From the NCBI RefSeq assembly GCF_900090265.1, contig NZ_LT607752.1, forward strand, positions 2,046,001 to 2,110,000: a DNA stretch of 64,000 nt, in the 5' to 3' direction. Position 1 is the stretch's first letter, and each line of letters starts with the position of its first letter. Made by a program: the position numbers and the translations under genes. Positions 48,519-57,444 of this stretch are shown one piece after another. The notes beneath the pieces are model-generated. The model was not told the DNA's origin, did no database searches, and saw only the letters and a program-made list of their open reading frames with translations. The DNA comes from Micromonospora rifamycinica. Its GTDB lineage: Bacteria; Actinomycetota; Actinomycetes; Mycobacteriales; Micromonosporaceae.

Positions 48519-51134
48519 GTGATCCTGACCCGACGACGTCGGCGGCATCTCGCGGTACTGGCAACGACCACCCTGATCCTCACCGGCCTCGGCGCCGGCG
48601 TGGCCCACGCCGAGGTGCCCCCGGACGCCCCCGAGCAGATCACCAACGGCGACTTCAGCGAGGGCGTCTCGCCCTGGTTCTCCTACGGCACCGGCCCGCT
48701 CGACATCGTCGACGGCCGGCTCTGCGTCACCGTCCCCGCCGGGTTGGCCAACCCGTGGGATGCCGGCATCGGCCACGACGGGGTCCGGCTCAACGCCGGC
48801 GCGGAATACAAGCTGGGCTTCGACATCTCGGCCACCCCCGGGCTCTCGGTCAACGCCGTGCTCCAGCTCGGCAGCGCCCCCTACACGTCGTACGCGAGCG
48901 TCCCGGCCGTCGCCAACCCGACGACCAAGCGGGTCGAGCAGACCTTCACCGTCCCGGAGGACAACCCCAACGCCCAGCTCATCTTCCAGGTCGGCGGGGC
49001 CGCCGCCGAGCAGCGCCTCTGCCTGGACAACGTCTCGCTGCGCGGTGGCGAGGCGGCACCGCCGTACGTGCCGGACACCGGCCCCCGGGTCCGGGTCAAC
49101 CAGGTCGGCTACCTGCCCGGCGGCCCCAAGAACGCCACCGTGGTGACCGAGTCGACCGGGGCGCTGCCCTGGCAGCTCAAGTCGGCGGCCGGCACGGTCG
49201 TCGCCAGCGGCGCGGCCACCCCGCGCGGGGTGGACACCGCCTCCGGGCAGAACGTGCAGACCATCGACTTCTCGTCGTACCGCACGCCCGGCACCGGCTA
49301 CACCCTCGTCGCCGACGGGGAGACCAGCCACCCGTTCGACATCTCCGGCGACCTCTACGACCGGCTGCGCGCCGACGCGATGCAGTTCTTCTACGCCCAG
49401 CGCAGCGGCATCGAGATCGACGGTGACCTGATCGGCGAGGAGTACGCCCGCCCGGCCGGCCACCTCGGGGTCGCCCCCAACCAGGGCGACACCCAGGTCC
49501 CGTGCCAGCCCGGCGTCTGCGACTACTCGCTGGACGTGCGCGGCGGCTGGTACGACGCGGGCGACCACGGCAAGTACGTGGTCAACGGCGGTATCGCCGC
49601 CTACCAGCTGCTGAGCACCTTCGAGCGGACCAAGACGGCGGAGACCGCCGCCGGTGGCGCCGCGCTGGGCGACTCGACGCTGCGGGTGCCCGAGCGCGGC
49701 AACGCCGTGCCGGACGTCCTCGACGAGGCCCGCTGGGAGATCGAGTTCCTGCTCCGGATGCAGGTGCCGACCGGCAAGCCGCTGGCCGGGATGGTCCACC
49801 ACAAGATCCACGACAAGGCGTGGACCGGCCTGCCGCTCGCCCCGCAGGACGACGCGCAGCCGCGTGAGCTGCACCCGCCGTCGACCGCCGCCACCCTGAA
49901 CCTGGCCGCCGTCGCCGCCCAGTGCCAGCGCCTCTTCGCCCCGTACGACGCGACGTTCGCCGCCCGCTGCGGCACCGCCGCGTCGAGCGCCTACGCCGCC
50001 GCCAAGGCCCACCCGGCCGTCTACGCCGACCCGGCCGACGGCATCGGCGGCGGGGCCTACGAGGACAACAACGTCACCGACGAGTTCTACTGGGCCGCCG
50101 CCGAGCTGTACCTGACCACCGGCAAGAAGGCGTACCTGGACGACCTGACCGCCTCGCCGCACCACACCGGCGACGTGTTCGCCACGGGCGGCGCGTTCAG
50201 CTGGCAGAGCGTGGCCGCGGTCGGCCGGCTCGACCTGGCCACCGTGCCGAACGGCCTGCCGGCCGCCGACAAGGCCCGGGTCCGCGCCTCGGTCACCGCC
50301 GCCGCCGACAAGTACCTGACCACCCTGCACGCCCAGGCGTACGGCCTACCGGTGCCGGGTGAGGCCGCCAGCTACGTCTGGGGCAGCAACAGCAACATCA
50401 TCAACAACATGGTCGTGCTGGCCACCGCCTTCGACCTCAGCCGGGACGCGAAGTACCGGGACGGCGCGGTGCAGGCGAGCGACTACCTGCTCGGCCGCAA
50501 CGCGCTGAACATCTCGTACGTGACCGGTTGGGGCGAGCAGAACGCACGCAACCAGCACAGCCGGATCTTCGGCAACCAGCTCAACCCGGCCATGCCGAAC
50601 CCGCCGGCCGGCTCGCTCGCCGGTGGCCCGAACGCCGCCCTCCAGGACCCGTTCGTCGCCCAGCTGCTCAAGGGCTGTGCGCCGATGTTCTGCTACGTCG
50701 ACGACATCAACTCGTACTCGACCAACGAGGTGGCGATCAACTGGAACTCGGCGCTGGCCTGGCTGGCGTCGTTCCTCGCCGACCAGGGTGACGCCAAGGC
50801 GGTGGCCCCGAGCACCTGCGCGGTCACCTACCAGGTGCACGGCACCTGGCCGGACGGCTCCAACACCCAGGTAGTCGTCCGCAACACCGGCGACACCGCG
50901 ATCGACGGCTGGACCCTGCGGTACGCCTACAACGGCGACCAGAAGGTCACCCAGGCGTGGACGGCCAAGGTGACCCAGTCCGGGGCCACCGTGACCGTGA
51001 AGAACGAGTCGTACAACGCGAAGATCGCGCCGGGCGGCAGCGTCACCTTCGGCCTGCTCGCCAAGACCGGCACGCTGGCCAACCCGTCGCCGGACCTGAT
51101 CACCGTCAACGGCACGGCCTGCGCCGTGTCCTGA
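48519..51134 (+). CDS. Secreted GH9 endoglucanase with CBM4 and CBM2-type domains
   Basis: An 871-residue modular cellulase. The signal peptide is residues 1-31 (R-R-R-R-R then hydrophobic core, A-H-A). About 38-180 is a CBM4/9-like beta sandwich, about 185-275 an Ig-like CelD-N domain, and about 280-755 the GH9 catalytic domain, with G-G-W-Y-D-A-G-D-H-G-K-Y near 341 (nucleophile-water Asp) and Y-S-T-N-E-V-A-I-N-W-N-S near 735 (acid Glu). About 765-871 is a CBM2-like cellulose-binding domain (C-A-V-T-Y-Q-V and final C-A-V-S). The operator at 48459 implies cellobiose induction. Confidence 0.95.
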   Translation: MILTRRRRRHLAVLATTTLILTGLGAGVAHAEVPPDAPEQITNGDFSEGVSPWFSYGTGPLDIVDGRLCVTVPAGLANPWDAGIGHDGVRLNAGAEYKLGFDISATPGLSVNAVLQLGSAPYTSYASVPAVANPTTKRVEQTFTVPEDNPNAQLIFQVGGAAAEQRLCLDNVSLRGGEAAPPYVPDTGPRVRVNQVGYLPGGPKNATVVTESTGALPWQLKSAAGTVVASGAATPRGVDTASGQNVQTIDFSSYRTPGTGYTLVADGETSHPFDISGDLYDRLRADAMQFFYAQRSGIEIDGDLIGEEYARPAGHLGVAPNQGDTQVPCQPGVCDYSLDVRGGWYDAGDHGKYVVNGGIAAYQLLSTFERTKTAETAAGGAALGDSTLRVPERGNAVPDVLDEARWEIEFLLRMQVPTGKPLAGMVHHKIHDKAWTGLPLAPQDDAQPRELHPPSTAATLNLAAVAAQCQRLFAPYDATFAARCGTAASSAYAAAKAHPAVYADPADGIGGGAYEDNNVTDEFYWAAAELYLTTGKKAYLDDLTASPHHTGDVFATGGAFSWQSVAAVGRLDLATVPNGLPAADKARVRASVTAAADKYLTTLHAQAYGLPVPGEAASYVWGSNSNIINNMVVLATAFDLSRDAKYRDGAVQASDYLLGRNALNISYVTGWGEQNARNQHSRIFGNQLNPAMPNPPAGSLAGGPNAALQDPFVAQLLKGCAPMFCYVDDINSYSTNEVAINWNSALAWLASFLADQGDAKAVAPSTCAVTYQVHGTWPDGSNTQVVVRNTGDTAIDGWTLRYAYNGDQKVTQAWTAKVTQSGATVTVKNESYNAKIAPGGSVTFGLLAKTGTLANPSPDLITVNGTACAVS

Positions 51135-51145
51135 CCGGCACACAC

Positions 51146-51177
51146 CTCGGGCCCCGGGTCACCACCCGGGGCCCGAG
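51146..51177. terminator. Strong hairpin terminator
   Basis: 14-bp perfect stem (CTCGGGCCCCGGGT and complement) with CACC loop, 12 bases after the cellulase stop. Confidence 0.85.
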
Positions 51178-51323
51178 CGCGCCGGGCGGTCGTCCCCCGA
51201 CCGCCCGGCGCACCCGCGCCCCCACACCCCGCGCACCCGCCTCCCGGCCCCGCACACCGCTGACCGCCGGCACGCCCGCCCCGCCCCGGCCGCCCGCCCG
51301 GCCCAGTAGTGGAGACGAGTCCC

Positions 51324-51734
51324 ATGCCCGAGCTGACCACGATCTCCGACGCCGAACGTCGGCGCATCGTCCACGAGTTCGTCGACGAGACCGTCGGCGA
51401 CGCCCACCCCGAGGTCGTGGCGATGGTCCGCGACCTCACCCACCGGGTGCACGACACCGTCGAGCTGGCCCGCGCCGCCGGCATTGCGCCGGAGTCGGCC
51501 CGCGCCGCCCACGTGGTGGCCGCCGTGGTGGCCGCGTACGGCGAGGTCTTCGACCGGGTCGACGACGCCGGTTACCGCAGCGCGCTGCTGGCCCGCCTGG
51601 AGATCGCGAACGACCCCCGCACCGAGCGGTACTTCGAGCTCCTGGCCACGGTCAACGGGTGGACCCCACCGCCCACCCTGACCCCCGTCCTGAACTGGCT
51701 CATCACCGCCCTGACCCACCACCCCACCCCCTGA
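51324..51734 (+). CDS. Hypothetical helical protein (136 aa)
   Basis: A 136-residue acidic, mainly helical soluble protein (begins M-P-E-L-T-T-I-S-D-A-E-R-R-R-I-V-H-E-F-V-D-E-T). No motif or family was recognised. GGAGACGAG precedes the ATG at 51324; a GTG at 51309 is in frame. It lies between the cellulase terminator and the large hairpin at 51766, which probably ends it. Confidence 0.72.
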   Translation: MPELTTISDAERRRIVHEFVDETVGDAHPEVVAMVRDLTHRVHDTVELARAAGIAPESARAAHVVAAVVAAYGEVFDRVDDAGYRSALLARLEIANDPRTERYFELLATVNGWTPPPTLTPVLNWLITALTHHPTP

Positions 51735-51765
51735 CCCCGCTCCCCCACCCCCCACCCCCACATCC

Positions 51766-51835
51766 GCCCCGGTGATCAAGAGGTTTACGCCAAAGTTGAT
51801 CACTAACTTGACGTAAACCTCTTGATCACCGGGGC
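51766..51835. repeat. 70-bp hairpin of the GATCAAGAGGTTTA family
   Basis: Two 28-base arms match at 27 positions and begin GCCCCGGTGATCAAGAG. The 14-base centre contains AGTT/AACT. It lies between convergent genes and may act as a bidirectional terminator. It shares its core with the array at 35029-35272. Confidence 0.92.
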
Positions 51836-51839
51836 GCAG

Positions 51840-51960
51840 CGGTGGGGCGACAGCGGAGGCGGGGAGGCAGGGCGGAGACGGGGAGGCGGGGCGGAGACGG
51901 GTTCGGGTGGGGACGGGGACGGGGACGGGGGCGGGGTACGGGGTGCGGGGTGGGTCAGGG
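51840..51960 (+). repeat. G-rich low-complexity tract
   Basis: Dense GGGG runs (GGGGACGGGGACGGGGACGG and similar) on the plus strand at the end of the snapalysin-like gene. It could form G-quadruplex DNA, or RNA on the plus-strand transcript. Confidence 0.75.
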
Positions 51961-52545
51961 GGTGGGGGTGAGGGTGGGGGTCCAGGTGTGGGTGGTGGGG
52001 GTGGGGGCGGCGAGGGAGCCGGCGAACAGGGCGTTGACCCGGGCGGCCTCGGCGGCGCTGGGGTTGGCGTTGCGGCAGGAGACCGGGGCGCTGCTGCCGG
52101 ACATCAGGTCGGTGCACAGGCCGGTCCGGTTGTCCGGCAGGCCGAGGATGTGGCCGATCTCGTGGGTGGCGATCCGGGTCCGGTCGTACCCCTGGTCGAC
52201 GGCCTGGGTGCCCATCCAGACCCGCCCGTTGCCCAGGCTGGTGGTCTGCGCCCGGGGCCAGCCGGTGTCGACGTAGATGGTGATGTTGCCGGGGGTGCGG
52301 GCGGCCAGCCGGACGTTGGTCACCGAGCTGTTCCAGATCGTCGCGGCCTGGTCGAAGTTGGTGCGGAACTCCCCGGCCCGGCTGGCGTCGTAGTAGACGG
52401 TCCGCACGGCGACGGACGCGTCGGCGCCGGTCGCCGTGGTCGCGGCGGACGCGCCGGTGCCGGTCGCGGTGACCGCGCCGGTCGCCGCGAGCACCAGTGC
52501 CAGCAGGGTTCCGGCGGTACGCGAGAACTCTCGTCGTCGGAGCAT
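51955..52545 (-). CDS. Snapalysin-like secreted zinc metalloprotease
   Basis: A 196-residue secreted protease. The signal peptide is about residues 1-34. The catalytic motif H-E-I-G-H-I-L-G-L-P-D-N lies near residues 126-137 with a third ligand Asp typical of snapalysin (M7). T-D-L-M-S-G-S-S-A-P-V-S-C follows. The tail is Thr/Pro-rich (P-T-P-T-T-H-T-W-T-P-T-L-T-P-T-P). ATG 52545 is preferred because GGGAGG lies five bases upstream; ATG 52557 is possible. Snapalysins in Streptomyces degrade milk and other proteins; no adjacent LysR regulator is seen here. Confidence 0.9.
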   Translation of the reverse strand: MLRRREFSRTAGTLLALVLAATGAVTATGTGASAATTATGADASVAVRTVYYDASRAGEFRTNFDQAATIWNSSVTNVRLAARTPGNITIYVDTGWPRAQTTSLGNGRVWMGTQAVDQGYDRTRIATHEIGHILGLPDNRTGLCTDLMSGSSAPVSCRNANPSAAEAARVNALFAGSLAAPTPTTHTWTPTLTPTP

Positions 52546-52637
52546 CCGACCTCCCATCGATAGAAGTTCACCGATGTTAGATCGTCTGTCGACCCGGGGT
52601 CGAATAGCGGATGCGTCATACCGCGCCGCTGGCGGCG

Positions 52638-52895
52638 TCAGCCGATCTCCTCGTCGACGAAGCACCAGCGCCAGGACTCCCCCGGCTCGATCGAACGCAT
52701 CACCGGGTGCCCGCTCGACTCGAAGTGCTTCGTCGCGTGCTGGTACGGCGACGAGTCGCAGCACCCCGTCCGGCCACACTCCACACAGGAGCGCAGATGC
52801 ACCCAGTCGGCGTTGCCGACGGCGATGCACTCCGGGCAGCCGTCGGTGACGGTCGGCTCGGCGGTCCCCGCCCCGGTCAGGTGTACACAGCTCAT
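52638..52895 (-). CDS. UBP-type zinc finger protein
   Basis: An 85-residue protein consisting of a ZnF-UBP domain. Ligands include C-x2-C in C-P-E-C, C-V-E-C-G, C-C-D, and His in Y-Q-H-A-T-K-H-F and G-H-P. In eukaryotes this domain binds the ubiquitin C-terminus; bacterial members are of unknown role. Its ATG overlaps the antiporter stop (ATGA), so the two are co-translated. Confidence 0.9.
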   Translation of the reverse strand: MSCVHLTGAGTAEPTVTDGCPECIAVGNADWVHLRSCVECGRTGCCDSSPYQHATKHFESSGHPVMRSIEPGESWRWCFVDEEIG

Positions 52896-54472
52896 CAGTC
52901 GTCCTCCCGTCGCAACAACGACTCCTCCAGGTCCAGGTCACGGTAGGCCCGCACCAGCACCTCCTCGGGAATCCGTCCCTCGTCGCGGGCGGTCCGGAAG
53001 ACCTCCCGCTCGGCGTCGATCATCTCCTGCCGCAACCGACCGTACGCCTGGGACGGGGTTTCCCGGTCGGTGCCGCCGAGCCGTTCCCAGGCCAGGTTGG
53101 TACGACTCTGCACCAGCCCGCGCAGCCGCTCCACCACGGCCTCGGGAGCGCCCCCGGCCAACTCGTCCAGCCGCTCCCGGGCCGCCCGGCCCGCCTGCTG
53201 CTGCACCGTCGCGGCGGAGAGCGCGTCGGCCACCGGGTCGTCCGGGGGCAGTCTCAACCGGCGGGCCAGCCACGGCAGGGTCGCCCCCTGCCCGAGCAGG
53301 GTCGCCATGATCACTGCGAAGGCCAGCCAGATGAACAGCGCCCGCTGGTACGGCTGCTCCCCGGCCAGGGTCAGCGGCAGGCCCAGCGCGGCGGCCAGGG
53401 TCACCACCCCGCGCATCCCGGCCCAGCCGATGACGATGGGGAACTGCACCGGCGGGGCCGGATCCCGCTGCCGCAGCCGGGGTACCAGCCGGGCCAGGTA
53501 GGTGGCCGGGAAGACCCAGACGAACCGGGTCAGGAAGACCGCCGCCAGCACCGCCGCGGTGATCCCCACCAGCCGGCCGGTCGGCTCGTCGAGATCCTGC
53601 AACACCTCGGGCAGCTGCAGGCCGACCAGCAGGAAGACCAGCCCCTCCAGCAGGAACTGCACCAGTCGCCAGAACGCGCCGGTCTGCAGCCGGGAGGCGG
53701 CCGACAGCAGCAGCGGCATCTTGTGGCCGATCCCCAGTCCGGTGACCACCACCGCCACCACCCCGGAGGCGTGGATCTCCTCGGCCGCGAAGACCACCGC
53801 GAACGGCACGATCAGCGACAACGCGTTGTCCAGCAGCGGGTCGGTGGTCCGCTTGTGCAGGTATCCGAAGACCACCACGCCCAGCAGCCCGACCAGCACC
53901 CCGCCGCCGGTGGCGACCACCACCTCCTGGGCGACGTACCCGAAGCTGACCGAGCCGGCGCTGGCGGTGGCCGCCACGATCGCCACCCGCAGCAGCACCA
54001 GCGCGGTGGCGTCGTTGACCAGGCTCTCCCCCTCCAGGATGGTCACCAGCCGCCGGGGCAGGCCCACCCGCCGGGCCACCGCGGTGGCGGCGACCGCGTC
54101 CGGCGGCGCCACCACCGCGCCCAGCGCCACACAGATGGCGTACGGCAGGTCGGGCAGGAACAGGTGCACCACCGTGCCCACCACGAACGCGGTGAAGATC
54201 ACCAGCCCCACCGCGAGCAGCAGGATCGGCCGCAGGTTGAGCCGGAAGGCCGGTACCGAGGTGCCCAGCGCCGCCACGTAGAGCAGCGGCGGCAGGATGC
54301 CCACCAGCACCAGGTCGGGATCGAGCCGGACGTGTGGGAATCCCGGCAGGAAGGACAGCCCGAGGCCGAGCACCACCAGCAGGATCGGCGCGAGCAGCCC
54401 CAGCTTGCGGGCCAGCGCGGCGCCGAAGGTCGCGATCGCCAGGAAGACCACGACCTCGAACAGAGCTTCCAT
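52895..54472 (-). CDS. Na+/H+ antiporter (CPA1 family)
   Basis: A 525-residue antiporter. 12-13 helices occupy residues 1-400, with A-P-P-D-A-V-A-A-T-A near residue 122, E-G-E-S-L-V-N-D-A-T-A-L near 147 (cation site), and A-G-M-R-G-V-V-T-L near 340. A 120-residue charged cytoplasmic tail follows, as in plant/bacterial NhaP-type proteins. ATG 54472; TAGGCT lies about 11 bases before it. Coupled to the small zinc-finger gene, which may regulate it (inference). Confidence 0.92.
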   Translation of the reverse strand: MEALFEVVVFLAIATFGAALARKLGLLAPILLVVLGLGLSFLPGFPHVRLDPDLVLVGILPPLLYVAALGTSVPAFRLNLRPILLLAVGLVIFTAFVVGTVVHLFLPDLPYAICVALGAVVAPPDAVAATAVARRVGLPRRLVTILEGESLVNDATALVLLRVAIVAATASAGSVSFGYVAQEVVVATGGGVLVGLLGVVVFGYLHKRTTDPLLDNALSLIVPFAVVFAAEEIHASGVVAVVVTGLGIGHKMPLLLSAASRLQTGAFWRLVQFLLEGLVFLLVGLQLPEVLQDLDEPTGRLVGITAAVLAAVFLTRFVWVFPATYLARLVPRLRQRDPAPPVQFPIVIGWAGMRGVVTLAAALGLPLTLAGEQPYQRALFIWLAFAVIMATLLGQGATLPWLARRLRLPPDDPVADALSAATVQQQAGRAARERLDELAGGAPEAVVERLRGLVQSRTNLAWERLGGTDRETPSQAYGRLRQEMIDAEREVFRTARDEGRIPEEVLVRAYRDLDLEESLLRREDD

Positions 54473-54506
54473 GAGGTAGCAGCCTAGGGGTACCGGCGCG
54501 CGGTGA

Positions 54507-55472
54507 TCAGCCGGCGGCGCGCAGTTTCGGCAGCACCTCCGCGCCGAACGTGTCGATGAAGGCGCGCTGCTCCTGCCCGACGTGGTGCAGGGCGATCTGG
54601 TCGAAGCCCAGCGACAGGTACTCCTCCAGCCAGCCGACGTGCCGGCCCAGGTCCGCCGACACGTTCACCACCTCGGCGACCTGCGCCATCGGCACCCGCT
54701 CGCTGACCACGTCGAAGTGCTCGGCGGTGTCCAGGTCCCAGCAGACCGGCGGCGGGAAGATGTTGCTGCGCCACTGCTCGTACGCGATCGACTCCGCCTC
54801 GGCCTGCTCCGGCGCCCAGCTCACGTGCACCTGCAGGTGCAGCGGGCCGCGCCCGCCCGCGTCCCGGTAGGCGTCGATCATCTCGCGCAGGTGCGCGGTC
54901 GGCGCGTTCACCGTGATCAGGCCGTCCGCCCATTCGGCGCACCAGCGGGCGGTGGCCACGCTGACCGCCGCCCCGATCAGCGCCGGCGGTTCCGCCGGCC
55001 GGGTCCACAGCTTCGCCCGGTCCACCCGGACCAGACCGTCGTGGCTGACCTCCTCGCCGGCCAGCAGCGCCCGGATCACCTCCACGCACTCCCGCAGCCG
55101 GGCGGTCCGCACGTCCTTGCGCGGCCAACCGTCGCCGGTGATGTGCTCGTTGCTCGCCTCGCCGGTGCCCAGCGCCGCCCAGAACCGCCCCGGGTACATC
55201 GCGCCGAGGGTGCCGATGGCCTGCGCGATGATCGCCGGGTGGTAGCGCTGGCCGGGCGCGTTGACCACGCCGAACGGCAGCCCGGTGGCCTGGAGCGCGG
55301 CCCCCAGCCAGGACCAGGCGAACCCGGACTGGCCCTGCCGGGTGCTCCACGGGGAGAAGTGGTCCGACGACATCGCGGCGTCGAAGCCGGCGCGTTCGGC
55401 GTGCACCACCGCCTCCAGCAGGCGGCTCGGATGGATCTGCTCGTGGGAGGCGTGGAAGCCGAACACCGTCAT
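54507..55472 (-). CDS. LLM-class flavin oxidoreductase (TIGR03885 type)
   Basis: A 321-residue TIM-barrel flavoprotein. It opens F-G-F-H-A-S-H-E-Q-I-H-P-S and has S-S-D-H-F-S-P-W-S near residue 35, Q-S-G-F-A-W-S-W-L-G-A-A-L near 48, R-Y-H-P-A-I-I-A-Q-A near 77, and G-E-A-S-N-E-H. It matches the subgroup annotated as probable non-F420 flavinoid oxidoreductase (TIGR03885). GGAAGGA precedes the ATG. Substrate unknown. Confidence 0.9.
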   Translation of the reverse strand: MTVFGFHASHEQIHPSRLLEAVVHAERAGFDAAMSSDHFSPWSTRQGQSGFAWSWLGAALQATGLPFGVVNAPGQRYHPAIIAQAIGTLGAMYPGRFWAALGTGEASNEHITGDGWPRKDVRTARLRECVEVIRALLAGEEVSHDGLVRVDRAKLWTRPAEPPALIGAAVSVATARWCAEWADGLITVNAPTAHLREMIDAYRDAGGRGPLHLQVHVSWAPEQAEAESIAYEQWRSNIFPPPVCWDLDTAEHFDVVSERVPMAQVAEVVNVSADLGRHVGWLEEYLSLGFDQIALHHVGQEQRAFIDTFGAEVLPKLRAAG

Positions 55473-55556
55473 GGCGTCCTTCCGTACCCATGACGGTGTC
55501 CGGTTAAAGCTCGGCCGCGCCCGCCACCCGGCGGGGTGGCGGGCGGCGGCGGGCGG

Positions 55557-56969
55557 TCACTCGGCGTGCGCGCCGGCCCCGACGGTGGCCGCGCCCTCCC
55601 CGACCCAGACGGTCTTGGTGTTGCAGAACTCCCGCATCCCCAGCGCCGACAGCTCCCGGCCGTAGCCGGAGTTCTTCACCCCGCCGAAGGGCAGTTCGGG
55701 GTACGAGGTGGTCATGCCGTTGACGAAGACGTTGCCGGCCTCCAGGTCGGTGACGAACCGCTCCTGCTCGGCCGGGTCGGTGGTCCAGGCGTTCGCGCCC
55801 AGCCCGAAGGGGGTGCCGTTGGCCACCTCGATAGCCTCGTCGTACGACGACACCCGGTAGAGCCCGGCGACCGGCCCGAAGACCTCCTCGGCCCACATCC
55901 GCATCTGCGGGTTCAGGTCGGTCACCACGGTCGGCGGGTAGAACCAGCCGTCACCGGTCGGCTTCTCACCGCCGCAGAGCACCGTCGCGCCGTGCGCCAC
56001 CGCGTCCTGCACCTGGGCGTGGATCTCGTCCCGGCCGCTCTCGCTGGCCAGCGGGCCGACGTCGGTGTCGGCGTCCATCGGGTCACCGACCCGCAGCGCG
56101 GCCATGTTCGCGGCGAACTTCCCGGCGAAGGCGTCGAAGACGTCGGTGTGCACGATGAACCGCTTGGCCGCGATGCACGACTGGCCGTTGTTCTGGCAGC
56201 GGGCGGTGGTGGCCACCTCGGCGGCCCGGTCCAGGTCGGCCGAGGGCATCACCACGAACGGGTCGCTGCCGCCCAGCTCGAGCACGGTCTTCTTCAGCTC
56301 CCGACCGGCGATCTGGGCGATCGAACGGCCCGCGCCCTCGCTGCCGGTCAGCGTGGCGGCCCGGACCCGGGGGTCGCTGAGGACCCGGTCGACCGCGTCC
56401 GAGCCGACCAGCAGGGTGGTGAACGCGCCCTCCGGGAAGCCGGCGCGGCGGAACACGTCCTCCAGGTAGAGCGCGGTCTGCGGCACGTTGGAGGCGTGCT
56501 TGAGCAGGCCGGTGTTCCCGGCCATCAGGGCCGGCGCGGCGAACCGCATCACCTGCCAGAGCGGAAAGTTCCACGGCATCACCGCGAGCACCGGCCCGAT
56601 CGGCTGGTAGCGGACGTACGCCCGCTTCGCCTTGACCGCGGCGGCGTCGGCGGGCTCGTCGGCGAGCATCCGCTCCGCGTGGGCGGCGTAGAACCGGCAG
56701 GCCGTCGCGCACTTGGTGACCTCGGCCTTCGCCGCGGCGTACGTCTTGCCCATCTCGGTGGTCATCAGCCGGGCCGTCTCGTCGCGTTCGTCGTCGAGCA
56801 GTTCGGCCACGGTGGTCATCCACTGCGCCCGCTGGGCGACGGTGGTCCGGTGCAGGTCCCGGAACGCCAGGTCGGCCCGCTCGATGGCGGCGTCGATCTG
56901 CTCGGCCGACATCGGGTCGTACGACTTGAGCAGCTGACCGGTAGCGGGGTTGGTGGTGGCTATGGGCAT
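55557..56969 (-). CDS. NAD(P)-dependent succinate-semialdehyde dehydrogenase
   Basis: A 470-residue aldehyde dehydrogenase of the succinate-semialdehyde (GabD-like) group. It has P-W-N-F-P-L-W near residue 133, T-G-S-E-G-A-G near 205, catalytic Glu in L-E-L-G-G-S-D-P near 229 and Cys in N-N-G-Q-S-C-I-A near 264. E-E-V-F-G-P-V-A lies near 367. It oxidises succinate semialdehyde to succinate in GABA breakdown. AGGAG precedes the ATG. The next upstream gene is a small membrane protein. Confidence 0.92.
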   Translation of the reverse strand: MPIATTNPATGQLLKSYDPMSAEQIDAAIERADLAFRDLHRTTVAQRAQWMTTVAELLDDERDETARLMTTEMGKTYAAAKAEVTKCATACRFYAAHAERMLADEPADAAAVKAKRAYVRYQPIGPVLAVMPWNFPLWQVMRFAAPALMAGNTGLLKHASNVPQTALYLEDVFRRAGFPEGAFTTLLVGSDAVDRVLSDPRVRAATLTGSEGAGRSIAQIAGRELKKTVLELGGSDPFVVMPSADLDRAAEVATTARCQNNGQSCIAAKRFIVHTDVFDAFAGKFAANMAALRVGDPMDADTDVGPLASESGRDEIHAQVQDAVAHGATVLCGGEKPTGDGWFYPPTVVTDLNPQMRMWAEEVFGPVAGLYRVSSYDEAIEVANGTPFGLGANAWTTDPAEQERFVTDLEAGNVFVNGMTTSYPELPFGGVKNSGYGRELSALGMREFCNTKTVWVGEGAATVGAGAHAE

Positions 56970-56981
56970 CTCGTACTCCTG

Positions 56982-57245
56982 TCACTCGAAGAGTGAGTGC
57001 CGCGCGCCCGGCTGCTCGCGGCGGCGGGCGGCGCGACGGCGCTGGATGACGATCAGGTCGACCACCGCCACGACGACGAACAGTACGCAGAGCACGCCCA
57101 GCCAGGCCAGGCCGGCCCGGAACGCCCCGACGGCGAACACGCTCATGGTGACCAGGCCGAACAGGGCCAGTACCAGCCGGAGGTTCAACGCGCTGTAGGC
57201 ATGGCCGACCGTGCCACGGGCGCGCCGGGGCTGCGATCTCGTCAT
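56982..57245 (-). CDS. Small membrane protein, hypothetical (87 aa)
   Basis: An 87-residue protein with two hydrophobic helices (L-V-L-A-L-F-G-L-V-T-M-S-V-F-A-V-G-A-F and L-G-V-L-C-V-L-F-V-V-V-A-V-V-D-L-I-V-I) and basic flanks, ending in a charged tail. DUF6343-like proteins look similar, but this is uncertain. The start is supported by a GGTT-N16-GGGTAG motif ending nine bases upstream. Confidence 0.75.
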   Translation of the reverse strand: MTRSQPRRARGTVGHAYSALNLRLVLALFGLVTMSVFAVGAFRAGLAWLGVLCVLFVVVAVVDLIVIQRRRAARRREQPGARHSLFE

Positions 57246-57254
57246 TGTCCCGGG

Positions 57255-57280
57255 CTACCCCCGGACGGACCCCGCTAACC
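57255..57280 (-). promoter_or_regulatory. SigB-type promoter candidate (small membrane protein)
   Basis: GGTT-N16-GGGTAG on the minus strand, nine bases before the ATG. Confidence 0.45.
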
Positions 57281-57311
57281 GGCAACGACGCCCGGATTGC
57301 CGCGCCCGACC

Positions 57312-57352
57312 CCATACTGCTATCAGATCCATGTTTCTACATGTTTAATCTG
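57312..57352. promoter_or_regulatory. AT-rich patch with CATG-N6-CATG symmetry
   Basis: An AT-rich island about 95-130 bases upstream of the SGNH lipoprotein gene, with CATGTTTCTACATG forming a short inverted repeat. Possibly a promoter/operator; no factor can be named. Confidence 0.4.
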
Positions 57353-57444
57353 CCCGGAACCCGACACGAGCGGACCGTCCCACCCCACCCGGCCCGTAGA
57401 GTGACCGCGCTGTCGCTCTGCGCTGCCGGACCGGGGGAAGACGC

